Assembly: GCF_964204645.1 (NCBI RefSeq)
Contig: NC_134031.1
Location: 4,447,001 to 4,511,000, forward strand
Reading direction: 5' to 3'
Source: Tubulanus polymorphus
Lineage: Eukaryota; Nemertea; Palaeonemertea; Tubulaniformes; Tubulanidae
DNA length: 64,000 nt
The position numbers and the translations under genes were made by a program. Numbering within the stretch: position 1 is the first letter of the stretch; every line of letters starts with the position of its first letter. Positions 52,019 to 64,000 of the stretch are shown in pieces. The notes under the pieces are model-generated. The model saw nothing but the letters and a program-made list of their open reading frames with translations, ran no database searches and had not been told where the DNA came from.

Positions 52019-55000
52019 AAAGGTGATACGGAAATGTGTGGTGACAAAAATCGTACTTAATTATTTAGTCGAGTCAGTATTATGAAATATACATCGCCAC
52101 CGACCGCATTACTGCAAAACCCGAGGAGTGGTACCTCAGCGCATAGAGCAAAGGACATACTCAATATGCGACATCGATCATATGGTTTTTTTTATCAATG
52201 TTCTTTGAAGTAACCACGCAGTGGACACAATATAGAGATAAATGAGAGGACTGCGTGGCTGGGTTCTCACGATTGAGCACACATCTCTGTGTGTACGTGA
52301 GATGTCGTAGTAAACGTGGTCCTATTTAAACTGCTCCTAGGGGCCCGACATGTATCGCGCCATGTAATTAATTGTTTCGTTTCATGTGACCCAAAGGCGA
52401 AGCCTACAAAAGACAGAGTAATGCAAAAACTATGACCCTCGAGACTGTTTAATGTGTCAGGTAGTGAGGTATTCTCTCCTGGCAATTGCGACTGTTCGTT
52501 TGAAGTTCATTTTCGACAAACTTCTTTTCCGTTTCAAGTCGTCGAAAAGCGTGTGCTACTGCGAATCGCAGGAGAGTCGACAGTTTAATTGTGTAAATTT
52601 CTGTTATTCAATAAACTTGAGTGAGTTTAAGCTCTCAATACCGGTGTCGTAGAATGAAATGCGTCCCCTTATTCATGCCCTCCCCCTTTACAAGCCCCAT
52701 TAAGACTCTCTACTTAATCCGTCAGTTTATTGTTGGGGCATCTAACATCGGGGCATCTGATTCTATGACACCGGGTCTCGCGGCCATATAACAACGGTGA
52801 GATACGGCTATATGAAATAGAAACTTGTTGGTTAAGATAACGCGATTCGTTAACGACACTTGTAACGTATGAATCTAAAGCATGAAGTTAATAAAACATG
52901 ACAGAGGTGATTGATTCAATCCTGGAGGCCGAGCATCTTTTGTAGGAATGTCTAAGGACATCTGACACGCGATTTCACATTTTGCGCGTAGGAATTCCCA
53001 GCGGGCGCGCGTGCATCCTCTTCGAATGATTCGATGAACAAATGACCGCTGGCCCAGCAATAAACAACGCGACCATCAGTCACTGAGAAATTCGTTTCAT
53101 TTTTTATATCCGTCTTTACCTATAGCTAGTTTACAGGCGTTTTCTTGGGATGCGATTTTCAATTGGCCGATTGCGAAATCTCTCGACTAATTCTATTACG
53201 AACGCATATGCGTGGTAGAAGAACATCTGATAACTGTCACTTCGAATAGAGAAGTACTGAAATTCTTGAAATATTAGTATGCACTTATTTGATATTCAGT
53301 TTCCAGGCTGTCCATCTGGCTCGTTCCCATTACCGTAGCTCCTTATCTTACACTGTAATATTAATTTTCAGTTTTATCATCTCGGGTTTATAAACACGGG
53401 GGTTACTCGGCTTACTTTTGGTACTTCTAGGAGTAAGATGGCAGTCTACACAATGATAGTATCTAGTTACTCATTTTCGAGAAATAAGACTCAAAAGAAA
53501 TCTTTCCAAAAGCCACATCACTTTTCTGATATGTGGATATCTCATCTCGTCTAATCGGATCTGCTCAATAAAGAACGCGCAACAACGCCATACAAGGGAT
53601 GAACACCGAAAATAAGGATTTTCGGATAAATTAACAAATATACCCCGATCCCTTTTCAAAGCACATTTTCGATGATCGCAATGCCGATTTTACGATCTCT
53701 AAATAAATTCCCTGTCAAATATCGTCTTGATATCCGTGATATGAAAATTGATCGAAAGGAGAAAGTACAATTCTGTGCAAGGGAAAACACTGGAATTCAA
53801 TTGGCTTTATAGTGGATATTCAACTTCATCAATGCACATTCCCTCGAGCTGTAGAAGCGTCAAAGTAAACTCTATTTCACGATTTCTTCATTTGAAAGTT
53901 TGATAATTCTTAAGCGTAGAATATATATAGATCTTTAATGTCAAACAACGGTCTGGGAGAAATAATTCGATGGACATTTTGTTCCCTCCAGATTCAACCT
54001 TCATTGAAGAAACGATTTTTTGTTGGGTGAACTTCCTTCTAGTAGCGCCTCTGAGCTGCTTTTACTCCCGTTGAAAGATGAAGCTCGCAATTTTATTCAT
54101 CACGTTAATTAAGGAAACTTCAATTATTTAAATAAATTCATACTGGGAGACAGGTTATCATTATATACCGAGTTCCGGAAGCTCTGGAAGTCGGTCAGAA
54201 ATAAAGATGAGTTACAGATAAACGTTAGTTTCTCCGTCATAAATCACTATTATGTCACGACCTAATTGAGCCGCGGAGACCGAAGGACGGCGTCGCATAT
54301 ACGGCTGCGGACCGGTCTCCGGAGACTGTTAGGCAAACTCCGACGATCCCTCTGAGACGACAAGTAAACATAGCCGTGAATTATAAACAAGAATCTCGTC
54401 GCTGTCACCGCTATCGGCCAGGCTTTCGGACGGTGATAAAAACGGACTAATGCGTTTTTTTCCTTATGTGTAGCGAGGGTTTTGGCAACACAATCTGGGA
54501 CCTCGTGGATCGCTTGAAGCATCCCGGGGGACGCGTTTATCATCTGCATTGTTGATACGTGTTGTCAGTTGTCGTAAAACGTGGCTTTCTTGACGATTAT
54601 TTTACGACAAACGATCGAGGCTGGATGTTTTTTTATTTCTTTTTAACCGCTGTTTTATACATTTGATGTGACACATAATGTGGTTAATCATTTTTGCAAT
54701 GGGATATATACATTATGTTGAATTATTCATAAATCGTCCTGCTCTGCCTTTCGTTTTTAGAAAAAGGCCGATGACAAAATGCCTCGTCATTGCATCCTTC
54801 CTTTTTTTAATCAGCGCGGTCCAGTTGACGTGCCAGTATACATTTGCGCTTTCAATTAGAGAAGATTGGGTTATCTCTTCAGTTTAAGGCTTCGAGTTAA
54901 ACTGGTTTTGTTAATGTTCTTCGCTGGAATGTCCCTCTATCACTCTCAGACATTAATCAGAAAATTATAGTCTAGCGTGCTCGGTTATAACATGCGTGAT

Positions 55001-56302
55001 ACGCGAACCTCGTAAAGATTCGTCAACATTTTTCACCTGACCTTGATTAAAACGAGCGATGGATACGAAAAGTGACTCAACAAATTAAACATCTTCTCAA
55101 ACTTAATTGTTTTTCTACAGGCGTATTTGAAAGGCGAAATACATGGTCTAACAATGGACTAAACGAAGGAGTCCATGGTGTAACAAACATTTAAACTCAC
55201 AGGAAACTCCATCAATCAAATGAGGCTCAATGAAACCGATCCGATTTGAGTTTATTCTCGAACGTGAATTAACAGCTGATTCAGTCTGAGAACGGTCCTC
55301 AGTTTTCATTGGACAGATTCTCAAATACATACACTGCGGGAATGGTACCCCGAACTGAATGGACATCTCCATATTCGAGACATGAATGTTGATTTTCAGT
55401 ACGGGGAACAAGGTTTTCCGGGTGGTACTTGATGATTCCGTGTACGGCCATGTTTGTCGGCGAGAATTCGATCAGTTCGGCGCTAGCAGGAATTGTAACC
55501 GGTCGAATCATACATTATTCAAAGATAGCCACTTCCATCGAAAGCGATCCCCATTAAGTAAGTACTTCATATGACATGGCACCTCCACTTAACGCTTTAA
55601 CGTTACGACGACGTTTGGGTGTTTACGTTATGAGACATTTTTTGTTCAAACTTATTTTACCCATACCTCACTCGTAAGACGAACTCGTCGGGATTTGACA
55701 CTTTATACTCCTGTCTGAATTTGGTTACGTTCACAGTTATTTTCCGCTTTTTTCTTGGTTTTATCACACGAATCGTTTCTATAAATGAAATGATGAATTT
55801 GCTCTCGTGTCGTGTCTATCAGCTCCGATTTCAGGAGAGACTTGAGCTATTCTGTGTGATATGATTAAAGTTTATACACGATATTACGAATAAGATAAAA
55901 CACTTGTTGTTTCAATGTTCAAAGGTTAGCACTTCATAAAATGCGGATTTATTTTTCATATATATTTTGAGATAATAATACCGTAATAATGATAATAATA
56001 GTGATAAGGATCTTATTTCATCATCCATTAAAGGGACCACAAAATCTAAAAAGGAGATCGGTGATAACGTAGCCATGAAGGCTGTACGATCACATAATCT
56101 TTTCTCAGACAAGTGATATTGCGGTATTCATATTCATATCAATCGATTAATTTCGAAAAAAGCAGCACCAAATTCGACCCAAGGCTATCCCGGCGAGAAA
56201 TGCATTAGCTTACCCGTTCGGGCAGACAGTTTTGTCACATAAGCAGTTTATATAATCTAGGAAAATCCACATAGTCATGATCGAGTGATGCGTGGTAGTT
56301 AT

Positions 56303-56412
<110 letters not shown>

Positions 56413-57740
56413 TGCACACTCCCTGTGACCAAAGCTACAGGACCGAGTTTGACGTTGCAACTTATCGAGTTCATTTTCAAATAATTTGAATTTAGAATCA
56501 TAACTCATCGTTTGTATTACAATGTTACTTGGTCCTAAAGGATCTTAGACTGAATTTCGAGTTTCACAAAGCTAATTAGGATAAATTTTCATTTATCCCG
56601 TAATTCGAATCGAGAAGGTTGCCGCTGGCAACTATTCATAATTTCATTTCTTGAAACTAGCTCCTGGCGAGAGTAAGTGGTCGATATTTGCTTCACTTTC
56701 CTCAGATAACACAAGGTGATAAGAACAATGACTTCGCTGTCGGCAAATTCTGCGTTCGTCCGAGTCAACGGCAAAGTCAGTCAACGTGGAGGCTGTAATT
56801 TCTATAACTACATCGAACTTCCGCAAAACGGTTCAACCGAATCACGAAGTGAAACAAAAACAGCCCGACAATCAGTCGCGAAAAACGCCTATACATTATT
56901 GATGGCGCCAAACCGCGCTCGTCAAGCAGCAATCAAATTCATATTATTTTTTCGAATAAGAGCCGCGTTCAACAAGCGATTTCCTTTTCCCTGAATCGTA
57001 AAATACCATCTTCGTAGCATTTACCATCGGGATAAAACGTAGATTCATATTATGATGAATTAATATTAATGGGGATCTCTGAAAATCCGAACACACGCTG
57101 ATAACATCAGACGAGGCTTCTCTTTTTTAGACATTATTCGTGAGGCTTTCATTCATATTATGCCAGAATACATTGCCTTGAATTATGGAGTGAAAACTAT
57201 GTGGAGGTCATAATTCATGTTTAAAGATGATATGTCGTCGGTTAATCCTTGCTTACGATTGTTAATCCAGGGTTGATAGGGTTAATCGAAGGATTACAGT
57301 TAAGTTCTCTTCAACTCAAATCTCTCCGCCGCACATTCCGCGATTCGGAATAAAATTCTTCACTGGCAACGGCTGAATAATTAATAGAATTTATGAGTAG
57401 GAGTTAATTACCCCAGTATTGACCAGTAGTAATGTGGGGGTGAAGTCCACGCAAGCACGAATCTGGCTCTTAAATCGATAGTCTACTAATCAAGAGACAA
57501 AAGCGGCCCGAGAAAATGACCAGTGATCACGCGGGTTACAGATCACGGACTTTGCTGTCCTATGAGTAAACTTCAATTCGAATCCAATTAAATAATTCAC
57601 GTGTAACTGCGTGCGGAAATATTCAGCCGTTTGTGTCAATTATCTATATGTGAACATTACCGATTATCACGATGTTTGGAGTATAACGCGCGCAATGAAA
57701 AAAGGTATCAATGAACATCCCAAGAACTACGTACATGTAT

Positions 57741-57981
57741 AGGAGCGGATTTAGGGAGTGGTCTTGAGGGTCCGAATTAATGTGGAATTAATGTGGATAC
57801 TTCCAATTAATGTGGCCTTTACCTCTCGAAAAAATGGCAACCTTTCGGATATATCTTCAGAAATATCTAAACCGAGGACGGAACCCCGATAGAAGCCTTT
57901 GGCTTGTATGCCTCATCCGAGAAATACCTTTTCGTTTTTTTCCGGACCCCGCGGCCTTCCAATTTTCCTAGATCCGCCTCT
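57741..57981. repeat. Short MITE (family 1, copy d)
   Basis: Left AGGAGCGGATTTAGGG, right GCGGCCTTCCAATTTTCCTA then GATCCGCCTCT. Flanks ACATGTAT (57733-57740) and GCATGTAC (57982-57989) look like a decayed 8-bp target duplication. The block TTAATGTGG is repeated three times near the left end. Confidence 0.8.
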
Positions 57982-60694
57982 GCATGTACCAAGTTTCGAG
58001 AAAAAGGCGATAGCAATTCCAAACGCGTTTCGCGTGTTGCTTATTTTTGCTGTTAAAAACGATGTTGACTGTTTCCATTATACCCGTGACTCCCCTACAA
58101 GTGGACAATTGTAAACATGTCTTCGTAGTTTACACAAATATTTATTGGCAGTTGAGCAGTCGAAACACGTTCGCTAATCGGCGACTGGATGTTCGTTTGT
58201 TTCCGGTTTGGCTCGATAGTTTCCGGATCGATTCACTTCCGGAATCTTCTTCTCCGCCTCAAACGTATCATATACCTACAACCGTATAGTATTGATATTC
58301 TCTACGAGAAAGCGGTAATTCGAGCATAAACGAAAAAATGAAAAATACAAACGACACAACGAGAATAGCGAAAAAAGTTTTATGTATTCGTTTTCACAAC
58401 AACTGTGGTAAAGGTTGTTTTAGACGCACTGTTGTTTTACGAGTTTTATATTGCGCGATTTATTGCGACGTTTCTTTCACGAAAAATGAGATCGTCAACG
58501 ACTGGCAACGGCGGCAGTCGCTGTTCATCGAACGTAAAACGCTGTCCAGCGGTGCCTAACGTTCACCGGTAACAGTCGCCGGAAGTAACGACAAGACGTA
58601 AACGTCGATTCGCGATAATGATCTCTATTTCATGAGAGGCATAACTGGTAATTTGGTGAGATCATCTTTTCCCCCAGTACGACGTAGTGTAGCGATGTTT
58701 GGTATTTTAGCCGGGTTTTGTCAACTAATTAGGTCATGTACCCGCTAGTCGCCTCCTATCGCGAGTACCCGTAGTCGCCAGACTCTTGACGGACACGCGT
58801 CGTGGCGATTCTTTTTTTTTCAGCCGACGGTTGCTTTCAAACTTTTTCAATCCCCAGCAATAGTGTTGAGGTAAAAGGCATCGTTAGAAAATGAGATATC
58901 AATTAATTATTTATAGAAAATTCCAGATCAAGGATGAAATGGTAGTATACAATATGAAAACCGGTTTATTTCCCTAGAAAGGTTTGATAGTTCTGTAAAT
59001 CGTGAAATTCTAAGCATTTAAGAATAATATCCGCTCATCAGACATACAATATCTTGCGTATTCAACATGACACGCCGAAATGTTGAAATCAACTACTCTA
59101 GCTCATATGGAAACTTTTTTCCGACTCGGTTTTCATTTCGTATTGTCGGATTTTATGGTATCGTCGTTTCAAACACGGACAACGTTAATATCTTATAGGA
59201 TTTTACACGAAGATTCTAAAACTTCGCTAGTTCGGTTTTGTTCCTCGTTAAATTTTTAATAGCGCAACTACTGTACTGAAATATCATCCACTGAATATTA
59301 TAAAAGACGCTAGATTTATCTGTTTCTATATCACGTGTTTGAATATTTCATGATTCGCGTTGATGGATGACATTTTAGTGAAATGGCACGCGGCTCGCGG
59401 TCAGAAAAAGCACGGCGTTTTGATTTTCACAAGTTCCGTAATTGCTTGTCACCCGATATCATAATATAATAGTCACTTCCATCTTTAGAAAACGACATCG
59501 ACGTTGAACATATCATAAATACGCGTTCTAATGAAATACGAAATGAATAAGTCAACGACCTTTACTATTCTAACGGTGAAAGGTCTATGAATATTTCGCT
59601 GTGAACTTGTACGGCCGAAATCAAAAGTTTTGAAGTCACCGTAATTTCGCTCCGAAAGTGACTCGTAAATGGTTTTTTAAGTACGTAGTTTACTAAGAAC
59701 GGCGTTTAGAATTGCTGATACACCTTTGATCGTTGTTTCGTCGCTATAAACTCCAAACTATAAACTCCGACGTCATGAACGTTTAATCCATTCAATTGCA
59801 ATTTAATCTCATATTGCAGACGTCAACATTTCTATTGTCGGATATTTTCGAAATCAGATAATCTTTTCAGCGTCGCTACAAAGGACATTAAAGGTAAATT
59901 CAAGTTCTATCGGAAGAGATGGTTTTATAGACATTTAAACTTCAAATCGGAGATTAACTCAATTCAACAGTAAATAATTGAGTAACGTTAAATGTAATCT
60001 ATGAAACCGGTGCCTGTGGTCTAATAGAAATCTTGCTTCTTTGGATAAACGAGGGTTTGGTCAATAGTGAGTGAGTGTGATAATCAGCAGGTATGTCTGT
60101 GCGCATGACGTAAATTTTCTCTTCGTTCTCTTCGGTGATTTTTCGTATGGATCGATGCACCAAGGACCTGTCAAAATCAAGAATGCGGACCTAACGACGT
60201 TGAAACACGCGCCGAAAACCAATTCACGCTACGTCCAAATACTTGAATTCGTCTTTTCCACCTCTTTAAAGATACTTTGTATTCCGAATACTTATAATGC
60301 TATTGGAACGAAATCCCCCGAGCGTTTCCCGGGTCGTATATGCCTGCACGAAATGCGCAGTCATTCAATAAATATACGTAAAACCTTTTAAGAGAGCACA
60401 TAATGCGTGGACATGTACAGCGATGTGGAGATATATCAAACACATTGATCTGTTTCATCTGATTGGTAATATATCAAAGATAGTTCACACACCTATGCCC
60501 ATTTATGTGATTGATTTCATGCGCATCAGTTACTTGTTAATTAATTATGCTCGCATATGATGTACCCGTCATCATAGTACTCACTAAAATTCCTATCAAC
60601 GACAGACGATACGCGTATATACGATAGATTAAGTCTTTTCCTTCCCTGCGGGGTCGGTGTTTATCGATTGGAAATTCAACATGAAACCCACAAA

Positions 60695-60933
60695 CCCCGC
60701 AAGCACACGGATACGATTTGGCCCGGATCAGGCCCGAGTCAAATTCGGACCACTCGATACTTAAGAATGCTTAAAGTAAAAGCTAAGTGAGTCACTTCCG
60801 GAACAAGTTGCAATTCACACGCAATCATTTGATCCGTGCTAAATTTTGGCTCGGCCTGGTTCGAAACAGGCACGGGCCCATTGTTAACTGTTATTCCGGG
60901 TCAAATTTGGCAAGGCCCGTGTGCTCGCGGCTT
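60695..60933. repeat. Element with ~35-bp inverted ends
   Basis: Left CCCGCAAGCACACGG then GATTTGGCCCGG; right CCGGGTCAAATTTGGCAAGG then CCCGTGTGCTCGCGGCT, the inverse with few mismatches. Interior also has paired GGCCCGAGTC / GGCACGGGCC blocks. No coding capacity. Confidence 0.7.
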
Positions 60934-63404
60934 AAGTTTCGAATTTTGAAAACTGGAAAATTTTGAATTTCTTCCCTGGATTTGAAGGCGCCTATGTCAT
61001 AGATACCAAGGAACACCAATCATTCATAACACCAACTAATTAGTCAGGAATTAAAAAAGAATTAGAGATTCGATTTGAGAATATCGTATTAGATTTACAG
61101 GATGAAATGATTTTGTCAGCTTCGATTCATTCGAAGAAATGATGACGATCATTATTTTAACCGATGCCGTACTTTTTGTGTCAGGTTTGATTAACAATTT
61201 CTGTAACACTAATTTTTCAAAAGTGAATGATTTTTCTTCTCACAAACGCGAACAAAGTTGGCAAACAACTCGGTTATATTATGTGACGATTTTTTTGCGT
61301 TAGCCAGAGTGCGTTTAAGGCTTTCAGTCGAGCGCGCGTATATCCAGCATTAAGGTGGCGGCAATCTAATGGAAAAACTTGGATAATTCTGTTGCTAAGA
61401 AAAAGCTATTCGTTCTTCGAATGAATAATTGATAATGAAATGAACAGTTCGAGTTTTAAGCCCGGTATAAGACCACTCCCTGCTTCCATTTACGAGGGCA
61501 TGCACCGTATCGAACGCCTTTCTAAAACACGTCGAAACGTACTAAACTCACGCGACTTGTGTTCGGATAATTACGCCACCCCATCCGATTAATCACTTGC
61601 GGTAGAGTGAACTTTGATCGGTGTTGAATTTCAAACGAAATGAACTCAAAAAAGATAACTCAATTCTACCTAAGTTCGTGTGAAGTGTAACTAGTGTATC
61701 ACTGTCATCGAATTCATTTTATTTAGCTTACTCCTGTTCATTGAACTGAAAACGTTCCTACGCTTTGTTCTAATACTAAATGTCTTAACAAAAACTAAGA
61801 TAGACAATTAGGCTTAATTCAAAATGAGAACTTTATGAAATAAAAAAGTTTATGTCTATTTTGTCGGTTGGTTTCGGAGAATATCAATTAGTTTGCTGAA
61901 CGAGTTTCAATCAACGTATTTTCTGAGCGATCACTTCATTAGCATATGAGCTACATATGATAAACCCACAAGCCGATCTATCGTGGTTAATGAGCCGATA
62001 ATCTCAACGAATCTTAGGCCAAGTAGAACACGGAACTTCTACGTTAATTTCCTTCGTTTTGAATCTGCGGTTATAATTACCAGGATCCGTGACCCGATTG
62101 GCTACGGCTCAGTTACGCAGACAGTGACAAAAATATGAATTAAACACCTCTCTCGCAGTTACGAGTTCAATGAATTATGACTGCTAGCAAAATGCACATA
62201 GAAATGGGCTAAAAATGGAGATGATCAAAATTTGATTACATTTGAATGTCAGACCTGTATTTTCGAAAATCGTTTCCACGTCTTTGAAATGCATGCAATA
62301 TACGTCTCAGAAAATCTCGTCATTTCTCGTACTCAATAACTCTGCAGTTCCTCAATCGTATATTTGTTTTTCATTTTTTCAAGAAGGCATTCATGACAAT
62401 TCGCCATTACGGTTTCATTAGCGCTGATAACGAGCGTAGAAATTGCAAACCGCGCAATAAAGGAACACATTACTGACAAATTGATTTAATTTACGCTTTC
62501 AATTCTTCAAATTTAAACGAGTTTCATCTCCATAAAAGGATGGTTCGGTTTAAGGAACTGGCGAAAATTGCATTATCCGAACAAATCGAGACTGGCGGAA
62601 AGTTTTTTTTTATTACTTCGGCCTGATCATCTAGCAATCTTTGCAGACGAAAAAGTCAGAATTAGCGGCTTCTCGTGATGTCGAGATAATGTAGATATAG
62701 CGTACATCCCATATTGCTTATGACTGCTATTGATTGTTGTTTTTAAAAACCAAACAAGACAACAAACTTGAACATTTATTGACGCCTTGAAGAAAAATTA
62801 CACCTATACATTAATATACACAATGCATAGTGCGATATAATATTGAGGATCAGTTACTTTTTATTTGAATATATCGACGATTGGTTTGAATTGACTGATA
62901 ACCAGTTTTTCCCCAATATTGATGACGTAAGGCAGATACACTCAAAATTCATTATCTAAAAAGACTTAAATTACTTAATCAATTTATTACTTGATAGAAA
63001 AGATGAGTCATGAAGTTTATACATTTTATGAAAAATGAACGCCAAAATGCACTGAATTGTTATTGGTCTTTTGAAACCGATATCAATGACGTGCACATCA
63101 AACCTCACAGAACCCTTAAACAACAGATTGTAATTACCAATGTATATAAACATTATTGTAACACTTTTTACGGTGTCAAAAATATCGCAGTTGAGTGTGT
63201 TATATTTCTTTGTGTCTCATATATTTATATTCATATATATATTACATACTTCGGATGCGATTCATTTTGAATGACTTGTATTATATATAGTAAGAGTGAA
63301 GATTATTACACTAGACAGAAATATGCGAAGCGCGCACTGCTGAGATGAAGTATCGTGGATCCATGTCATTTGAAATAATTAGATTAAAAGATTTCACGTC
63401 TTAC

Positions 63405-63584
63405 CTGAAGGCCTGTTGCATCCGCGTTATCTGATGAAGATACCGCGTGTCTGCTTGTCCTTGATCTTAAATGTTTCCCGTCTGCCGATGCAGGGAGGGA
63501 TTTCCCGTTACAATAGTCTAGGGCCAACAGCCCAAATACAACAGTCAGGACTATCACGCGCATTTGACTAACTGTGTTTTGCAT
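63405..63584 (-). CDS. Signal-peptide exon, proposed 5' exon of the allatostatin-C-like precursor
   Basis: ATG at 63584; 60 codons ending CTT CAG/GTAAGA, phase 0. Encodes MQNTVSQMRVIVLTVVFGLL and ALDYCNG, a classical signal peptide with likely cleavage after NG or CNG, then a basic, Ser-rich pro-region (KSLPASADGKHLRSRTSRHA). The frame closes soon after the donor, so a downstream exon is required. The next exon on this strand with neuropeptide character and matching phase is 44720-44890; joined they give 116 residues, a normal size for this family. The distance (18.5 kb) makes the link an inference. Confidence 0.65.
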
Positions 63585-64000
63585 GTTTAGTTTGTGCGGA
63601 AGTATATTACTCGCCGAACTTTTGTTTCAAATCGAAAGACGGCTTAGAAAACAGCGTGACGTATTAATCGACAGGTCGGCAGTAAGTTTGTCGCACGAAT
63701 CAACCTCCAGTACCAGACGATGATTTGTTTAGCGTCGATGTTGATTTATCTATTTCACTATTCAGCAAACCGTCAATAGATATTCCAGCTCTTCGGATCG
63801 ATGCTTTCCCATAAAATCTCCAAACGACAATTTTCAGCAAGCAAAATTCATGAAACACCTACGTCTACGTCGTTTTTTCCCAAGTTACCCGCTAAACAGG
63901 AGTCACATTTGTTAAATGCTTATCGTCTCCATGTATTGGCTATTTAAGTTTCTTCTAGTTTCCCACGGCTCGCGTGGCGTCAACCAATCAGATTCGCGGG
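63585..64000 (-). promoter_or_regulatory. Upstream region of the signal-peptide exon
   Basis: On the minus strand a CCAAT-type motif (GATTGG, about 63984-63989) is followed by a TATA-like CTTAAATAG (about 63943-63951) and a CRE-like TGACGTA further in (about 63656-63663, plus strand GTGACGTA). Suggestive of a promoter but unproven. Confidence 0.3.

Noticed and set aside
54262-54549. 95-codon minus-strand frame in a CpG-richer patch, also open on the plus strand
   Set aside because: Neither strand is recognisable and no splice or start evidence was found; might be regulatory CpG-rich DNA or a decayed exon, but not supportable as a gene.

Overview
This window is nuclear DNA from a marine-type invertebrate animal, most likely a spiralian (mollusc, annelid, nemertean or brachiopod). 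That placement is inferred from compact genes with 25-250 bp exons and GT-AG introns, a eukaryotic tRNA, metazoan-specific families (AP4E1, TMEM222, MOXD-type monooxygenase, an allatostatin-C-like neuropeptide, an animal TIR protein) and many small palindromic transposon relics. Nothing prokaryotic is present. Exon coordinates were derived by hand from splice sites, phase continuity and remembered family sequences; no database was searched.

Left part (1-18,005): a tRNA-Leu(CAG) on the minus strand; an 18-exon minus-strand gene for the epsilon subunit of adaptor complex AP-4, which contains a textbook U12-type AT-AC intron and seems to lack the C-terminal ear; the minus-strand six-exon TMEM222 gene; then, divergently, two tandem ten-exon zinc alcohol dehydrogenase genes on the plus strand with identical intron phases and patchy exon-by-exon divergence.

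Middle (18,760-41,520): a 12-exon plus-strand copper type II monooxygenase of the DBH-like/MOXD1 group with all six copper ligands; a poorly resolved 27.4-34.5 kb stretch with likely exons of a single-pass membrane protein and an ambiguous 700 bp open block; a repeat-rich spacer with a 417 bp near-palindrome; and a compact six-exon minus-strand gene that joins an animal TIR domain (putative catalytic Glu kept) to a beta-trefoil domain.

Right part (41,521-64,000): gene-poor. A minus-strand exon at 44,720-44,890 encodes a dibasic-flanked peptide with the cysteine pattern of allatostatin C, and a signal-peptide exon at 63,405-63,584 has the matching splice phase. Together they predict a 116-residue neuropeptide precursor with an 18.5 kb intron. 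The rest holds small inverted-repeat elements, LINE tails and an (AT)52 tract.

The genes look functionally independent (vesicle traffic, membrane protein, redox enzymes, innate-immunity-type TIR protein, neuropeptide) except for the duplicated dehydrogenases. The most notable items are the TIR-trefoil fusion, the minor-spliceosome intron, the allatostatin-C-like precursor and several apparently coherent families of short foldback/MITE elements.
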